Shown one piece after another: positions 26,258 to 35,869 of a stretch of DNA of 64,000 nucleotides. Position 1 is the first letter of the stretch. Each line of letters starts with the position of its first letter. Location: assembly GCF_011046245.1 (NCBI RefSeq), contig NZ_CP049241.1:992001-1056000 (forward strand), read 5' to 3'. The notes beneath the pieces are model-generated. The model did not search any database. It had not been told where the DNA came from and was given only the letters and a program-made list of their open reading frames with translations. This DNA is from Allorhizobium pseudoryzae. Its GTDB lineage: Bacteria > Pseudomonadota > Alphaproteobacteria > Rhizobiales > Rhizobiaceae. The translations under genes and the position numbers were made by a program.

Positions 26258-27205
26258 GTGTCTTCCGTCTTCCTCAACGTTGCCCCGATCTTTCTTCTCA
26301 TCCTCATGGGATGGATTGCCGCCCGGACCGGGCTGTTGCGCGAGCAGACGGGGGATGGGCTGGCGGAATTCGTCTTCAAGGTCGCACTTCCGGCGCTGAT
26401 TTTCCGGACGCTGGCAGAGGCGCATTTCCAGGGGGCCTCGCCGTTTCGGCTGTGGATCGCCTATTTCGCCGGCGTGGCGGTGACCTGGACCGTCGGCCAT
26501 CTGATGGCACGCCACCTCTTCGGTCGCGATGCCAAGATCGGCGTGATTGCCGGCATGTCATCCGCTTTTGCCAACAATGTCTTCATCGGCCTGCCGCTGG
26601 TCGGGCGATCGGTGGGCGACGACGGTATCGTCGCGATTTCGATCCTGCTTGCCATCCATCTGCCCTTCATGATGGTGGTCGGAACGATCCTGATGGAACA
26701 TGCCAGCGCCAAGGTGGACGGCAAGGAAAAGCGCGGCCTGCTGTCGGTCGTTCGACAGGTGGGCGCAAACCTCGTTCGCAATCCGCTCGTCATCGCGCTG
26801 ACGCTCGGCCTCGGTTACAACCTGACGGGTTTCGGCGCGCTGCCGGCCGTGGTGAAAAGCGTCGTGGACCAGATCGCCAGCGTGACGGCGGGTGCGGCGC
26901 TCATTTCGCTCGGCATGACGCTGCGCAAGTATCCGGTAAAGGGCAATCTCGGCCTTGCGACGGTGATGGCGCTTCTGAAGCTGATCCTGCTTCCGGCGAG
27001 CGTCTTCGCGTTTGCCCAGGTCCTCGGACTTTCCAAGGCCTGGACCTCCGCCATGGTGCTGACGGCCTCGGTGCCGACGGGGATCAATGCCTGGATCCTT
27101 GCCGTCCGCTTCCAATCCGGCGGAAGCCTGGCCGCCTCCGTCATCAGCATCACGACGATTTTCGGCATCGTCAGCGTCAGCTTCTGGGCCTGGGTCCTCG
27201 CCTGA
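26258..27205 (+). CDS. AEC family (auxin efflux carrier-like) transporter
   Basis: An inner-membrane secondary transporter of 315 residues with about ten hydrophobic segments in two halves. Recognisable elements are VAPIFLLILMGWIAARTGLL at the N terminus, SSAFANNVFIGLPLVG around the first discontinuous helix, and SLGMTLRKYPVKGN later. The family exports organic anions such as malate. The start is a GTG at 26258, with a weak ribosome-binding site. A further 23 in-frame codons upstream overlap the terminator region and look non-coding. Confidence 0.85.
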   Translation: MSSVFLNVAPIFLLILMGWIAARTGLLREQTGDGLAEFVFKVALPALIFRTLAEAHFQGASPFRLWIAYFAGVAVTWTVGHLMARHLFGRDAKIGVIAGMSSAFANNVFIGLPLVGRSVGDDGIVAISILLAIHLPFMMVVGTILMEHASAKVDGKEKRGLLSVVRQVGANLVRNPLVIALTLGLGYNLTGFGALPAVVKSVVDQIASVTAGAALISLGMTLRKYPVKGNLGLATVMALLKLILLPASVFAFAQVLGLSKAWTSAMVLTASVPTGINAWILAVRFQSGGSLAASVISITTIFGIVSVSFWAWVLA

Positions 27206-27240
27206 GCGCCTTTTCCGCTTTCTGCGACCTGCCGGCATGA

Positions 27241-27269
27241 AAAAAGCCCGGCGCGAGACCGGGCTTTTT
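27241..27269. terminator. bidirectional intrinsic terminator
   Basis: AAAAAGCCCGG (27241-27251) and CCGGGCTTTTT (27259-27269) form an 11-bp stem with a 7-base loop. It works in both directions, between the ends of the AEC transporter and cycM genes. Confidence 0.9.
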
Positions 27270-27294
27270 GGCAGTTTTCTTGAAAGCGCAGTGC

Positions 27295-27873
27295 TTAGTT
27301 GGTCGCCGGTGCGGCAGGTGCGTTCGGATCCGGCAGGGGCGCGGGATTGTCGGACAGGGAGCGCAGATAAGCGATCAGGTTGGCCCGCTCGTCATCCTTT
27401 TTCACGCCCGCAAAGCCCATCGCCGTTCCCGGGATATAGGCCTTCGGTCCAGCCAGGAAGTGGTTCAGGTGCTCGAAGTCCCAGACCACCGTACCGCCCT
27501 TGGAGAAGTCCTTCATCGCCGCCGAATAGCTGAAGCCTTCATGGGTGGCGATCGGACGATTGACGAGATCCCAGAGATCCGGACCAACCTTGTTCGGTCC
27601 GCCCTTCTCCCCGGAATGACAGCTCTGACACTTCTTGAAGACCGTTGCACCGGCCGCCGCGTCGGCGGTTGCCAACAGCGTTGCGATCGGAACAGCAGCG
27701 GCCGCGGCCGCCTCTCCGGCGCCAGCGGCCGGCGCTTCTTCAGCAACGATCGCAAAGCCTGGCTTCTCCGGCGCTTCGGAATGGAACAGACCTTCCGAGG
27801 CGATCGAGACAGACATCATGACAAAAACGGTACTGAGCAAGGCCCCCACAGCCATGTTCGTATAGGCGTTCAT
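27295..27873 (-). CDS. cycM: membrane-anchored cytochrome c (CycM type)
   Basis: Carries electrons between the bc1 complex and cytochrome oxidase on the periplasmic face. An uncleaved N-terminal anchor ([19 protein letters not shown]) is followed by an Ala/Pro-rich spacer (about 40-70). The class I haem domain has CQSCH near 80 and the axial methionine in GTAMGF. The C-terminal tail is Pro/Ala-rich. It has 192 residues, with AAGGAG well placed before the ATG. It diverges from kdsB, the order known in rhizobia. Confidence 0.93.
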   Translation of the reverse strand: MNAYTNMAVGALLSTVFVMMSVSIASEGLFHSEAPEKPGFAIVAEEAPAAGAGEAAAAAAVPIATLLATADAAAGATVFKKCQSCHSGEKGGPNKVGPDLWDLVNRPIATHEGFSYSAAMKDFSKGGTVVWDFEHLNHFLAGPKAYIPGTAMGFAGVKKDDERANLIAYLRSLSDNPAPLPDPNAPAAPATN

Positions 27874-28024
27874 CCGCTAAAAGCTCCTTCCCACCCGCAG
27901 GAATCGCGGGTGTCCCACCTTGAAATCCCTTGAAAGCTATGCCTTTTGCGACACTGGTGCAACCTGAATCAGTGCACGCCCCCTGAGACCTTTTGCCATC
28001 CTGGGGGATGCCAGGAAGACATTG

Positions 28025-28780
28025 ATGCGCAATCCGGAATCCGACAAGACGCTCGTTCTGATCCCCGCCCGCCTGGCGTCCACCCGCTTGCCCGGCAAAC
28101 CGCTTGCCGATATCGGCGGTGCGCCCATGATCGTGCAGGTTGCCAGACGCGCCAAGGAAGCCGATATCGGGCGGGTTCTGGTGGCGGTGGACGACCAGAG
28201 CGTCTTTGACGCCGTGCGCTCCGCAGGCTTCGACGTGGTGATGACGAGGGTCGATCACCAGTCGGGTTCCGACCGGATCCACCAGGCGCTTTTATCGGCC
28301 GATCCGGACGGACGCTTCGACTACATCATCAACGTGCAGGGCGATCTTCCGACGATCGAGCCGGAAACGATCTTGGCGTCGTTCCGACCCATGCAGGAGC
28401 CTTCCGTCGATATCGCCACGCTCGCGGTGGAAATCCATGACGAGGACGACAAGAAAAACCCGAACATCGTCAAGGTGATCGGTTCGCCTCTCTCGGCGGA
28501 GCGGCTGCGGGCGCTCTACTTTACCCGCGCCACCGCACCCTATGGCGAGGGTCCGCTCTACCATCATATCGGCCTTTACACCTACCGCCGGCGTGCCCTC
28601 GAACGCTTCGTCGCGCTGGGACCCTCCGTGCTGGAACTGCGCGAACGGCTCGAGCAGCTGCGCGCGCTGGAAGCCGGCATGCGCATCGACGCGGAGATCG
28701 TTGACTCCGTGCCGCTCGGCGTCGATACTCCGGCCGACCTCGACAAGGCGCGTGCGATCCTCGCCAGCCGTTCCCTCTGA
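28025..28780 (+). CDS. kdsB: 3-deoxy-manno-octulosonate cytidylyltransferase
   Basis: Makes CMP-Kdo for lipopolysaccharide inner core. The N-terminal nucleotidyltransferase signature [20 protein letters not shown] is followed by [21 protein letters not shown] and the [12 protein letters not shown] metal-binding block. The length of 251 is standard. The frame is open from a TTG immediately before, but ATG at 28025 with AGGAAG upstream is the start. The final A of its TGA is the first base of the pheA ATG, so the two are translationally coupled. Confidence 0.96.
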   Translation: MRNPESDKTLVLIPARLASTRLPGKPLADIGGAPMIVQVARRAKEADIGRVLVAVDDQSVFDAVRSAGFDVVMTRVDHQSGSDRIHQALLSADPDGRFDYIINVQGDLPTIEPETILASFRPMQEPSVDIATLAVEIHDEDDKKNPNIVKVIGSPLSAERLRALYFTRATAPYGEGPLYHHIGLYTYRRRALERFVALGPSVLELRERLEQLRALEAGMRIDAEIVDSVPLGVDTPADLDKARAILASRSL

Positions 28781-29655
28781 TGGACAATCCCATGGTTTCG
28801 AAGACCAATCGCATCGCCTTTCAGGGCGATTTCGGCGCCAACTCCGACATGGCCTGCCGGGACATGTTCCCGGAGATGGAGCCCCTGCCCTGCCCCACCT
28901 TTGAGGATGCCTTCACGGCGCTGGAAAGCGGCGAGGCGGATCTGGCGATGATCCCGATCGAGAACACGCTTGCCGGTCGCGTGGCGGACATCCACCACCT
29001 TCTGCCCGAATCACGGCTGCACATCATCGGCGAGTATTTCATGCCGATCCGCTTTCAGCTGATGGTTCTGCCGGGCGTTGCACGCGACGAGATCCGCACG
29101 GTCCACAGCCATATCCATGCGCTTGGCCAGTGCCGCAAGATCATCCGCTCGAACGGCTGGAAGGGGGTCGTGGCCGGGGATACCGCCGGTGCCGCCAAGC
29201 TGGTGGCCGAACGCGGTGACCGCTCGATGGCCGCCCTTGCCCCGCGGCTGGCGGCCGGTCTCTACGGGCTGGAGATCATGCAGGAGAATGTCGAGGATTC
29301 CGAAAGCAACGTCACCCGCTTCGTCGTGCTGTCGCGCGACGAGCACTGGGTGAAGCGCCAGAGCGATGCGGACCTGATCGTCACGACGTTTGTCTTCAAC
29401 GTGCGCAACATCCCGGCTGCGCTGTACAAGGCGCTCGGTGGCTTTGCCACCAACGGCATCAACATGACGAAGCTGGAAAGCTACCAGATCGGCGGCAAGT
29501 TCGTTGCCACCCAGTTCTATGCCGATATCGAAGGCCATCCGGACGATGCGCCCGTACGCCGTGCCCTGGAGGAACTCCGGTTCTTCTCGGAAAAGGTGCG
29601 CATCCTCGGCACCTATCTCGGCCATCCGATGCGGCGCTCGCTGCACGACGTCTGA
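28780..29655 (+). CDS. pheA: prephenate dehydratase with regulatory ACT domain
   Basis: Converts prephenate to phenylpyruvate in phenylalanine synthesis. It is a monofunctional enzyme without chorismate mutase. The catalytic domain has IAFQGDFGANSD, a segment ending MIPIENTLAGRV, and the catalytic TRF in SNVTRFVVL. The ACT domain begins around FVFNVRNIPAALYKALGGF and ends with LESYQIGG, where phenylalanine would bind for feedback control. It is 291 residues long. It overlaps kdsB by one base, so translation is probably reinitiated from the kdsB stop. Confidence 0.95.
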   Translation: MDNPMVSKTNRIAFQGDFGANSDMACRDMFPEMEPLPCPTFEDAFTALESGEADLAMIPIENTLAGRVADIHHLLPESRLHIIGEYFMPIRFQLMVLPGVARDEIRTVHSHIHALGQCRKIIRSNGWKGVVAGDTAGAAKLVAERGDRSMAALAPRLAAGLYGLEIMQENVEDSESNVTRFVVLSRDEHWVKRQSDADLIVTTFVFNVRNIPAALYKALGGFATNGINMTKLESYQIGGKFVATQFYADIEGHPDDAPVRRALEELRFFSEKVRILGTYLGHPMRRSLHDV

Positions 29656-29764
29656 AACGCCTTCCTGTTCGCCGGGGATACATCCCCATGCACCGTTCCG
29701 ATAGTGCTTGCCTGCGGTGAGATGCGCCCCCGCGCGTGATCCGGCATCGGCATAAGGAGTTCCC

Positions 29765-30679
29765 ATGCTGCTCGGGATTCTTGCGGGCCTCACCACCTGC
29801 GCCCTCTGGGGCCTGACCTTCGTTGCCGCGCGGCTGGTGCACCCGTTCACGCTGTTCGACATCACCATCGCCCGTTACGCCATCTTCGGCCTCACCTGCG
29901 CGCTGACGATGCTGCATCCTCGGTTCCGGCTGCAGGGCGTCGGCGGTCAGCGGATCTTCATCGGCATGATGCTGGGGGTGATCGGGTATGTCGGATATTT
30001 TGTGCTGGCGTCGCAGGCCGTACTTCTGGCGGGAGCCGTCGTTCCGCCGCTGATCATCGGCATCATGCCGGTCATCCTCCCGGCGATTGCCAATCTGCTG
30101 GACAAATCGGTTGACTGGCGGCGGCTCGCCCTGCCGCTCCTGATGATCGCCGCCGGCATTGCCGTCGTGAACGTCGAATTGGTGGCGAAGCTCGATCTCG
30201 ACGGCCAGCGGATGATGTTGGCCGGCGCCGGCTGTGCGGTGGCGGCGCTGCTGGTCTGGGTTCTTTATGGCATCATCAACGCCCGGATCATGCGCTCGGA
30301 TACCCCGCCAAGCACGATCGACTGGACGAACCTGCATGGGCTCGGCGCGCTTGCCGGCTCGCTGGTGCTCGTCCCGATGGCCTCCGATACGTACGCCACG
30401 GCATCGACGGACATGCTCCTGCATTTTTTCGCCTGGGCGCTGGTGCTCGGCATGGCCGCCTCCTGGCTTGCCACCTGGTGCTGGAGCTTTGCCTCCAACC
30501 GTCTGCCGCTCACGCTGACGGCGCAACTGATCGTGGCGGAAACCGTATTCGGGCTGATCTTCGGACTGATGCTCGACCATCGGTGGCCGACCGCCTCCGA
30601 GGCGATCGGCGCAAGCCTGCAGATTGTTGGCGTCTCGCTTGCGGTCCACACGTTTACGCGCAAACCGAAAGCCGACTAA
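29765..30679 (+). CDS. EamA/DMT superfamily transporter
   Basis: A ten-segment inner-membrane protein (304 residues) built of two EamA repeats. It starts with LAGLTTCALWGLTFVAARLV, the usual first helix with Trp-Gly. Such proteins export amino acids or metabolites; the substrate is unknown. AAGGAG precedes the ATG. Its TAA is directly abutted by the stop of nudC on the other strand, with no terminator space between them. Confidence 0.85.
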   Translation: MLLGILAGLTTCALWGLTFVAARLVHPFTLFDITIARYAIFGLTCALTMLHPRFRLQGVGGQRIFIGMMLGVIGYVGYFVLASQAVLLAGAVVPPLIIGIMPVILPAIANLLDKSVDWRRLALPLLMIAAGIAVVNVELVAKLDLDGQRMMLAGAGCAVAALLVWVLYGIINARIMRSDTPPSTIDWTNLHGLGALAGSLVLVPMASDTYATASTDMLLHFFAWALVLGMAASWLATWCWSFASNRLPLTLTAQLIVAETVFGLIFGLMLDHRWPTASEAIGASLQIVGVSLAVHTFTRKPKAD

Positions 30680-31642
30680 CTACCGGCTCCATTCCACCCA
30701 GTCGCGCATCAGGCGATGGGCAATCGCGCCGCCCGGCGGTGCAAAGGGTCCCTCGCCCGCATGATCGGCCTCCAGCATGGCGGCCACCTCTTGGCGGCTG
30801 AACCAGCGGCAATCGGCGAGCTCCTGCTCGTCGCGGCGGATCTCTTGCGACAGAGCCTCCGCATAACAGCCGATCATCAGAGAATGCGGCATGGGCCAGG
30901 GCTGCGAGGCATGATAACGGACGCGTCCCGTCTCGATGCCGGATTCCTCCAGCGTCTCGCGACGTACGGCGTCCTCGATCGTTTCTCCGGGTTCCACGAA
31001 GCCCGCGAGCGTCGAATACATGCCGGGTGCGAAATGATGGCCACGGCCGAGGAGGACACGGTCGTTTTCCGCATCCACCGTCAGCATGATGACGACGGGG
31101 TCGGTCCGCGGAAACATCATATGCCCGCATGCGGGACAGCTGCGCTTGTAGCCGCCAAGCTGGCTGTCCGTCTTTGTGCCGCATTTGCCACAGAAGCGGT
31201 TGGCGGCGTTCCAGTGGGTGAGGCTCAGCGCCTGGGCCACCTCGCCCAGCGTTTCCTCATCCAGCAGTCCGTCCCGGAAGGCCGAGCGCGCATCGGTGAT
31301 CTTGAACTGGCTTTCCAACTGCTCGATGGCTGCGCCAATGCTTACCGCAAGCCGCGGTTCGCCATTCTGCCGGTAGCCGAGCAGGATCAGCGTCTCCATG
31401 TCCGGATGAAGGCCGGCAAGTTCATGGCGGGCAAACAGAGCGTCCAGCACCTGGTCGTCATGCTTGAGAACCAGTTTGCCGCCGGCGAACACGAGGATAT
31501 GCGAACCGTCATGTGCCACGGCCTGTTCCAGGCAATCCTCGGCACGATGTTCGGCGGCGCGATCCAGGCGATTGCCGGAAAAGGCGGTGAGCCGGCTGGC
31601 TTCGGGATGCGGCGCATCCGTTTTGAAAAGAGAAATGCTCAT
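30680..31642 (-). CDS. nudC: NADH/NAD(+) diphosphatase, Nudix family
   Basis: Hydrolyses NAD(H) to NMN(H) and AMP and removes NAD caps from RNA. The zinc ribbon has CGKCG and CPACG. The Nudix box GFVEPGETIEDAVRRETLEE is intact. The NADH-specific motif SQPWPMPHSLM follows the box. The 320 residues include the N-terminal half typical of NudC. Its ATG overlaps the stop of the upstream HIT gene in ATGA, so both are made from one message. Confidence 0.95.
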   Translation of the reverse strand: MSISLFKTDAPHPEASRLTAFSGNRLDRAAEHRAEDCLEQAVAHDGSHILVFAGGKLVLKHDDQVLDALFARHELAGLHPDMETLILLGYRQNGEPRLAVSIGAAIEQLESQFKITDARSAFRDGLLDEETLGEVAQALSLTHWNAANRFCGKCGTKTDSQLGGYKRSCPACGHMMFPRTDPVVIMLTVDAENDRVLLGRGHHFAPGMYSTLAGFVEPGETIEDAVRRETLEESGIETGRVRYHASQPWPMPHSLMIGCYAEALSQEIRRDEQELADCRWFSRQEVAAMLEADHAGEGPFAPPGGAIAHRLMRDWVEWSR

Positions 31643-32049
31643 GGGGACATCGCTTCGTTCAGCGCCTTGAGAAAGGCCTGTTTTGCCGGATCGTCATAAG
31701 GAACAGCCGTGCCGAAACCCCAGATGGGTCCCGGCCAGTTCGGATCGCCTTCGCTGCGCGCCACCACATGCACGTGGAGCTGCGAGACGACGTTGCCCAG
31801 CGCGCCGACATTGATCTTCTTCGCGCCGGTCGCCGTTTTCAGCGCCTCGGCAATCATGTTCGTCTCGAAGGTCAGCATGGCCTGATCGAGGGGGGCAAGT
31901 TCGAAGATTTCCGTCTTGGCCGCCCGCTGCGGCACCAGCATCAGCCAGGGCCAGCGGCTGTCCTTCAACAGGCGCAGCTGGCAGAGCCCGAGCACGGTGA
32001 CGAGGTCCGAATCCCGCTCCAGCCGGGCATCCAATTCAAATGCGCTCAA
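31639..32049 (-). CDS. HIT domain protein
   Basis: A small nucleotide-binding hydrolase or transferase of 136 residues. The histidine-triad region reads NVVSQLHVHVVAR near the C terminus, with the active-site His in HVHV and the first triad position occupied by Gln. WPWLMLVPQR and the C-terminal Trp-rich DPNWPGPIWG match the rhizobial form. The frame is open to 32166, but GGAGG followed by a 5-base gap and TTG at 32049 sets the start. Four-base overlap with nudC. Confidence 0.82.
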   Translation of the reverse strand: MSAFELDARLERDSDLVTVLGLCQLRLLKDSRWPWLMLVPQRAAKTEIFELAPLDQAMLTFETNMIAEALKTATGAKKINVGALGNVVSQLHVHVVARSEGDPNWPGPIWGFGTAVPYDDPAKQAFLKALNEAMSP

Positions 32050-32097
32050 GGTGTCCTCCGCGTTTTTGTCTCTGCTAGCAGTTTTTTGTCGGCTTGG

Positions 32098-32126
32098 CTT
32101 GCATTTGCTGCGTGAAACGACGATAT
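32098..32126 (+). promoter_or_regulatory. promoter of the SRP RNA gene
   Basis: CTTGCA at 32098-32103, 17 bases, CGATAT at 32121-32126. Transcription would start near 32133, exactly at the 5' end of the predicted SRP RNA stem. Confidence 0.7.
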
Positions 32127-32132
32127 GTCCCC

Positions 32133-32238
32133 TCGGGAGGTTGGTGGTGGACGAGCCACTCGCCAACCGGGTCAGGTCCGGAAGGAAGCAGCCCTAACGA
32201 GCCCGGCACGGGTCGCCGTGCCAGCCTCCCACCTTCTA
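32133..32238 (+). ncRNA. ffs: signal recognition particle 4.5S RNA
   Basis: The diagnostic apical region GGTCAGGTCCGGAAGGAAG followed by CAGCC is present at about 32169-32193, the site where Ffh (the SRP GTPase) binds. The 5' GGGAGG at 32135-32140 pairs with CCTCCC at 32225-32230 to close the long rod. The total of roughly 100 bases is right for a small bacterial SRP RNA. The position just upstream of dnaX is common in alphaproteobacteria. Ends are estimated from the promoter and the closing stem. Confidence 0.93.
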
Positions 32239-32317
32239 ACTCTTTCATGGTCAGCTTCCGGTCCGGCCGTTTGGCTGGTCAAAGGCTGGAATAGCCAAGC
32301 GGGGCTGGCGGGACTTG

Positions 32318-34219
32318 ATGAGCGACACCGGGCTGACAGTTTCGGGAACGACCGCAACGGGGAACGCCGGCTACCGGGTTCTGGCACGCAAATATCGCCC
32401 CAAGGATTTTTCGGACCTGATGGTCGGCCAGGAGCCGATGGTCCGCACCCTCACCAATGCCTTCGAGACGGGCCGCATCGCCCAGGCCTACATGCTGACC
32501 GGCGTACGCGGCGTGGGCAAGACGACGACGGCCCGCATTCTGGCCCGTGCGCTCAACTACAAGACCCCGGACATCGACAAGCCGACGATCGACTTGCGCG
32601 TGCCGGGCGAACACTGCCAGGCGATCATGGAAGGCCGGCATGTCGATGTGATCGAGATGGACGCCGCCTCGCATACCGGCATCGACGACATCCGCGAGAT
32701 CATCGAGCAGGTGCGCTACCGACCGGTCTCGGCGCGCTACAAGGTCTATATCATCGACGAAGTGCACATGCTCTCGACGCAGGCCTTCAACGGTCTCTTG
32801 AAGACCCTGGAAGAGCCGCCGGAGCATGTGAAATTCATCTTCGCCACCACCGAAATCCGCAAGGTGCCGATCACGGTTCTCTCCCGCTGCCAGCGTTTCG
32901 ACCTGCGCCGGATCAGCGCCGCCGACCTCGTCGGCCTGTTTTCCGCCATCCTCGGCAAGGAGGCGATTGCGTTCGAGCCGGAGGCGCTCTCGATGATCGC
33001 GCGGGCAGCCGAAGGTTCGGCCCGTGACGGCCTGTCGCTGCTCGACCAGGCAATTGCCCATGGCGGCGGTTCAGTCCAGGTCGAGACCGTGCGCGGCATG
33101 CTGGGGCTCGCCGACCGGGCGCGGATCGTCGATCTCTTCGAACACGTCGTCAAAGGCGATGTGCAGGCCGCCCTGCAGGAATTTACCGCCCAGTACGAGG
33201 CGGGTGCCAATCCGGTCGTCGTTCTGACGGATCTCGCGGATTTCACCCATCTCGTCACCCGCATCAAATATATCCCGGAAGCCGGCAACGATGCCTCGCT
33301 CAGCGAAGTGGAGCGGGTTCGCGGCGCGGAGTTTGCCGCCAATGTCGCCGTCACCACGCTGTCGCGGATGTGGCAGATGCTGCTGAAGGGCATTCCGGAG
33401 GCGGAAAATTCGTCGCGTCCCGCGGGGGCTGCCGAAATGGTGCTGATCCGTCTCGCGCATGCCGCACATCTGCCTTCGCCGGAGGATGCGGCACGCCGGG
33501 TGGCAGATCTCATCAACGGCGGCGGCGATGCCGGTGCCTCCGTGCAAGGTTCCGGCAATGGCGGGGCACGTGCGGCGCTGGGCGGTTCTCCGGCGACGAT
33601 GGCACGCGGCGTCGATCAGACCCCTGCCCCGCGCATGGCCTCCAATGGCGGCGCGGGCGGACCGACAGCCATGCTTTCTGCGGTCCCCTCGACGCCGCAG
33701 CCGATGGCGGTTGGACGCGCGGAAGAGCGGCCCGCAAGCCAGCCCGCCGCCGCGCCTACACCGGCAGTGCCGATCCATTCGCTTTCGGACATCGCCGATC
33801 TGTGCGCGAAAAACCGCGAGCCGGTTTTGCGAGCCCGCGTGCGCCAATCCGTTCACCTTGTGAAGATTGAACCCGGACGGCTTGAAATCCGGCTGGAGCC
33901 GGACGCGCCGAAATCGATCGCTGCCGATCTGACGTCCAGGCTCAAGGACTGGACCGGTATCACGTGGTGGGTCACGCTCTCCAACGAGAGAGGTGCTCCG
34001 ACGCTGGTGGAAGCGGAAGAGTCGCTCAAGGAACAGCGAAAGACCGATGCCAAGGCCGATCCGGATGTTGCGGCGATCCTCAGCCAGTTCCCCGGCGCCC
34101 GCATCACTGACGTGCGCATCCGGGTGACCGAGGCGGACGAGACGGAAGAGGTTGCGCCGCCGGCGACGATCGAGACCGACGAGGGCGACATCCTGCCCGG
34201 CGACGACATGGAATTCTGA
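32318..34219 (+). CDS. dnaX: DNA polymerase III gamma/tau subunit
   Basis: Clamp-loader ATPase that assembles the replicative polymerase. Walker A GVRGVGKTTT lies near 53 and Walker B YIIDEVHMLS near 145. The sensor region LSRCQRFDLRRI is intact. After the three clamp-loader domains (to about 390) come a Pro/Ala-rich linker and a C-terminal tau domain, for 633 residues. The zinc module is reduced: where E. coli has CGVCDNC, this protein reads RVPGEHC, leaving one cysteine. ATG at 32318 is preferred to the adjacent TTG. ybaB follows. Confidence 0.95.
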   Translation: MSDTGLTVSGTTATGNAGYRVLARKYRPKDFSDLMVGQEPMVRTLTNAFETGRIAQAYMLTGVRGVGKTTTARILARALNYKTPDIDKPTIDLRVPGEHCQAIMEGRHVDVIEMDAASHTGIDDIREIIEQVRYRPVSARYKVYIIDEVHMLSTQAFNGLLKTLEEPPEHVKFIFATTEIRKVPITVLSRCQRFDLRRISAADLVGLFSAILGKEAIAFEPEALSMIARAAEGSARDGLSLLDQAIAHGGGSVQVETVRGMLGLADRARIVDLFEHVVKGDVQAALQEFTAQYEAGANPVVVLTDLADFTHLVTRIKYIPEAGNDASLSEVERVRGAEFAANVAVTTLSRMWQMLLKGIPEAENSSRPAGAAEMVLIRLAHAAHLPSPEDAARRVADLINGGGDAGASVQGSGNGGARAALGGSPATMARGVDQTPAPRMASNGGAGGPTAMLSAVPSTPQPMAVGRAEERPASQPAAAPTPAVPIHSLSDIADLCAKNREPVLRARVRQSVHLVKIEPGRLEIRLEPDAPKSIAADLTSRLKDWTGITWWVTLSNERGAPTLVEAEESLKEQRKTDAKADPDVAAILSQFPGARITDVRIRVTEADETEEVAPPATIETDEGDILPGDDMEF

Positions 34220-34243
34220 CAGGAAACGAGAAGGAGCGACCCG

Positions 34244-34567
34244 ATGCGCGACATCATGGGCATGATGGGCAAGGTCAAGGAAATGCAGGCCAAGATGGAG
34301 CAGATGCAGGCGGATATCGCCGCGCTCGAAGTCGAGGGCAAATCCGGCGGCGGTCTGGTGACCGTACGCATGACCGGCAAGGGCGAGATGCTGGGCCTCA
34401 AGATCGACCCGTCGCTGTTCAAGGAAGACGAGGTCGAGATTCTTGAAGACCTGGTCATTGCCGCGCACAAGGATGCCAAGGACAAGGCCGAGGCGCTCGC
34501 CGCAGAAAAGACCCGCGAACTGACCGCCGGCCTGCCGATCCCGCCCGGCATGAAGCTGCCGTTCTAA
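34244..34567 (+). CDS. ybaB: nucleoid-associated protein, YbaB/EbfC family
   Basis: A 107-residue DNA-binding dimer. The N-terminal helix is [22 protein letters not shown]. The central strands carry [20 protein letters not shown], and the C terminus ends [12 protein letters not shown], a constant feature. It is 24 bases after dnaX and, as in most bacteria, belongs to the dnaX-ybaB-recR cluster. Here a leftward MOSC gene has been inserted between ybaB and recR. Confidence 0.95.
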   Translation: MRDIMGMMGKVKEMQAKMEQMQADIAALEVEGKSGGGLVTVRMTGKGEMLGLKIDPSLFKEDEVEILEDLVIAAHKDAKDKAEALAAEKTRELTAGLPIPPGMKLPF

Positions 34568-34572
34568 GAACG

Positions 34573-35184
34573 TCAGCCCGCTAAAGCTGCCCGCAGCCTT
34601 TCGCTGATCGGCAGAGCCAGGAGGTGGGCGCGCTGTTGGTCAGTCACCTGCTTCGTTACTAGTCCCAGCAGATACGGCATGGTGACGGATTGCCCGTCGA
34701 AGGGGATGTGGGTGACGGGATCACCCGCCCCGATCGTGCCCTTGCGCAGCACACGGGCGTAAAAGCCCGGCCGTGCCATCTGGTAAAATCGCTTTGCGAA
34801 CCGCGGGTCGCCCATGCGGGCTGCGAGCGTTGCACACGGCGTGCGCGTCGAAGTCACCTCCAAGAGGACATCGTCCGTCTCGAACCGGTCGCCGACCCGC
34901 ACCAGCCGGCTATCGAGCCCCTCGATCACCAGGTTTTCGCCGAACGTGCCGGGTTCGACGGTTTCTCCCAGTTCGGCCGACCAGGCCGCCAGATCCACCG
35001 AGCCCAGAGCGTAGACCGCCTGATCCGGCCCGCCGTGATGTTTGCGGTTGAGCACCGAATCACCGAGCAGCCCGCTCTCGTCGATCATGACGGCACCGCT
35101 GACCGGCGCCTTGTTGATGCCCGTCCGGTAGGTCTTGCCCGGCACTTTCTCCGGTTGCCCGATGCATGTGACGCTGACTTTCAT
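34573..35184 (-). CDS. MOSC domain protein (YiiM-like)
   Basis: A 203-residue protein with the beta-barrel MOSC domain that also occurs in molybdenum-cofactor sulfurases. The key segments are LLGDSVLNRKHHGGPDQAVY, GTFGENLVIEGLD and the conserved cysteine in TRTPCATL. A short helical tail follows. E. coli YiiM reduces N-hydroxylated bases, which is the likeliest guess. ATG at 35184 begins MKVSVTCIG. The longer frame to 35217 lacks a better ribosome-binding site. It lies on the opposite strand inside an otherwise conserved ybaB-recR pair. Confidence 0.82.
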   Translation of the reverse strand: MKVSVTCIGQPEKVPGKTYRTGINKAPVSGAVMIDESGLLGDSVLNRKHHGGPDQAVYALGSVDLAAWSAELGETVEPGTFGENLVIEGLDSRLVRVGDRFETDDVLLEVTSTRTPCATLAARMGDPRFAKRFYQMARPGFYARVLRKGTIGAGDPVTHIPFDGQSVTMPYLLGLVTKQVTDQQRAHLLALPISERLRAALAG

Positions 35185-35240
35185 GAGAGATGCCTCACTG
35201 TGCGATTCCGTTTCCAACGCTTATCGTCTAAAAGCGGCGC

Positions 35241-35846
35241 ATGGCAAAACGCGTCACCGGTCCTGAAATCGAAAAACTCATCCAGTTGCTGGCCAAGGTT
35301 CCGGGGCTCGGCCCCCGTTCCGCACGGCGGGCGGCGCTGCACCTGATCAAGAAGCGCGAGCAGTTGATGGGCCCGCTATCGCTGGCGCTCGGCGACGCCT
35401 ATGACAAGGTCAAAGTGTGTTCGCGCTGCGGCAATGTCGATACCAGCGACCCCTGCACGGTCTGCACCGACGACCGCCGCGACCAGTCCGTCATCATCGT
35501 CGTGGAGGATGTCTCCGACCTTTGGGCACTGGAGCGGGCCGGCGCCATGAATGCCGCCTACCACGTGCTGGGGGGAACGCTCTCGCCACTCGATGGCGTC
35601 GGGCCGGACGATCTCAACATCAAGGGCCTCATCGACCGGGCGAGCGAGGGCGGCATCCGGGAAATCATCCTGGCCGTGAACGCGACGGTCGAAGGCCAGG
35701 CGACGGCGCACTACATCACCGACCGGCTGGCCGAACTGCCGGTGAAGATCACAAGGCTGGCGCATGGCGTGCCGGTGGGTGGCGAGCTGGACTATCTGGA
35801 TGAGGGCACACTGACGGCGGCGCTTCGGGCGCGCACGGCGATCTGA
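35241..35846 (+). CDS. recR: recombination mediator RecR
   Basis: A ring-forming DNA-binding protein that acts with RecF and RecO to load RecA at gaps. The helix-hairpin-helix has [17 protein letters not shown]. The zinc finger carries [16 protein letters not shown]. The Toprim domain contains [14 protein letters not shown] and [10 protein letters not shown]. The length of 201 residues is normal. Only three bases separate its stop from the start of the next open frame, so the lytic transglycosylase may be cotranscribed. Confidence 0.97.
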   Translation: MAKRVTGPEIEKLIQLLAKVPGLGPRSARRAALHLIKKREQLMGPLSLALGDAYDKVKVCSRCGNVDTSDPCTVCTDDRRDQSVIIVVEDVSDLWALERAGAMNAAYHVLGGTLSPLDGVGPDDLNIKGLIDRASEGGIREIILAVNATVEGQATAHYITDRLAELPVKITRLAHGVPVGGELDYLDEGTLTAALRARTAI

Positions 35847-35869
35847 GGGTGATGGGAGGAGGAGATATA

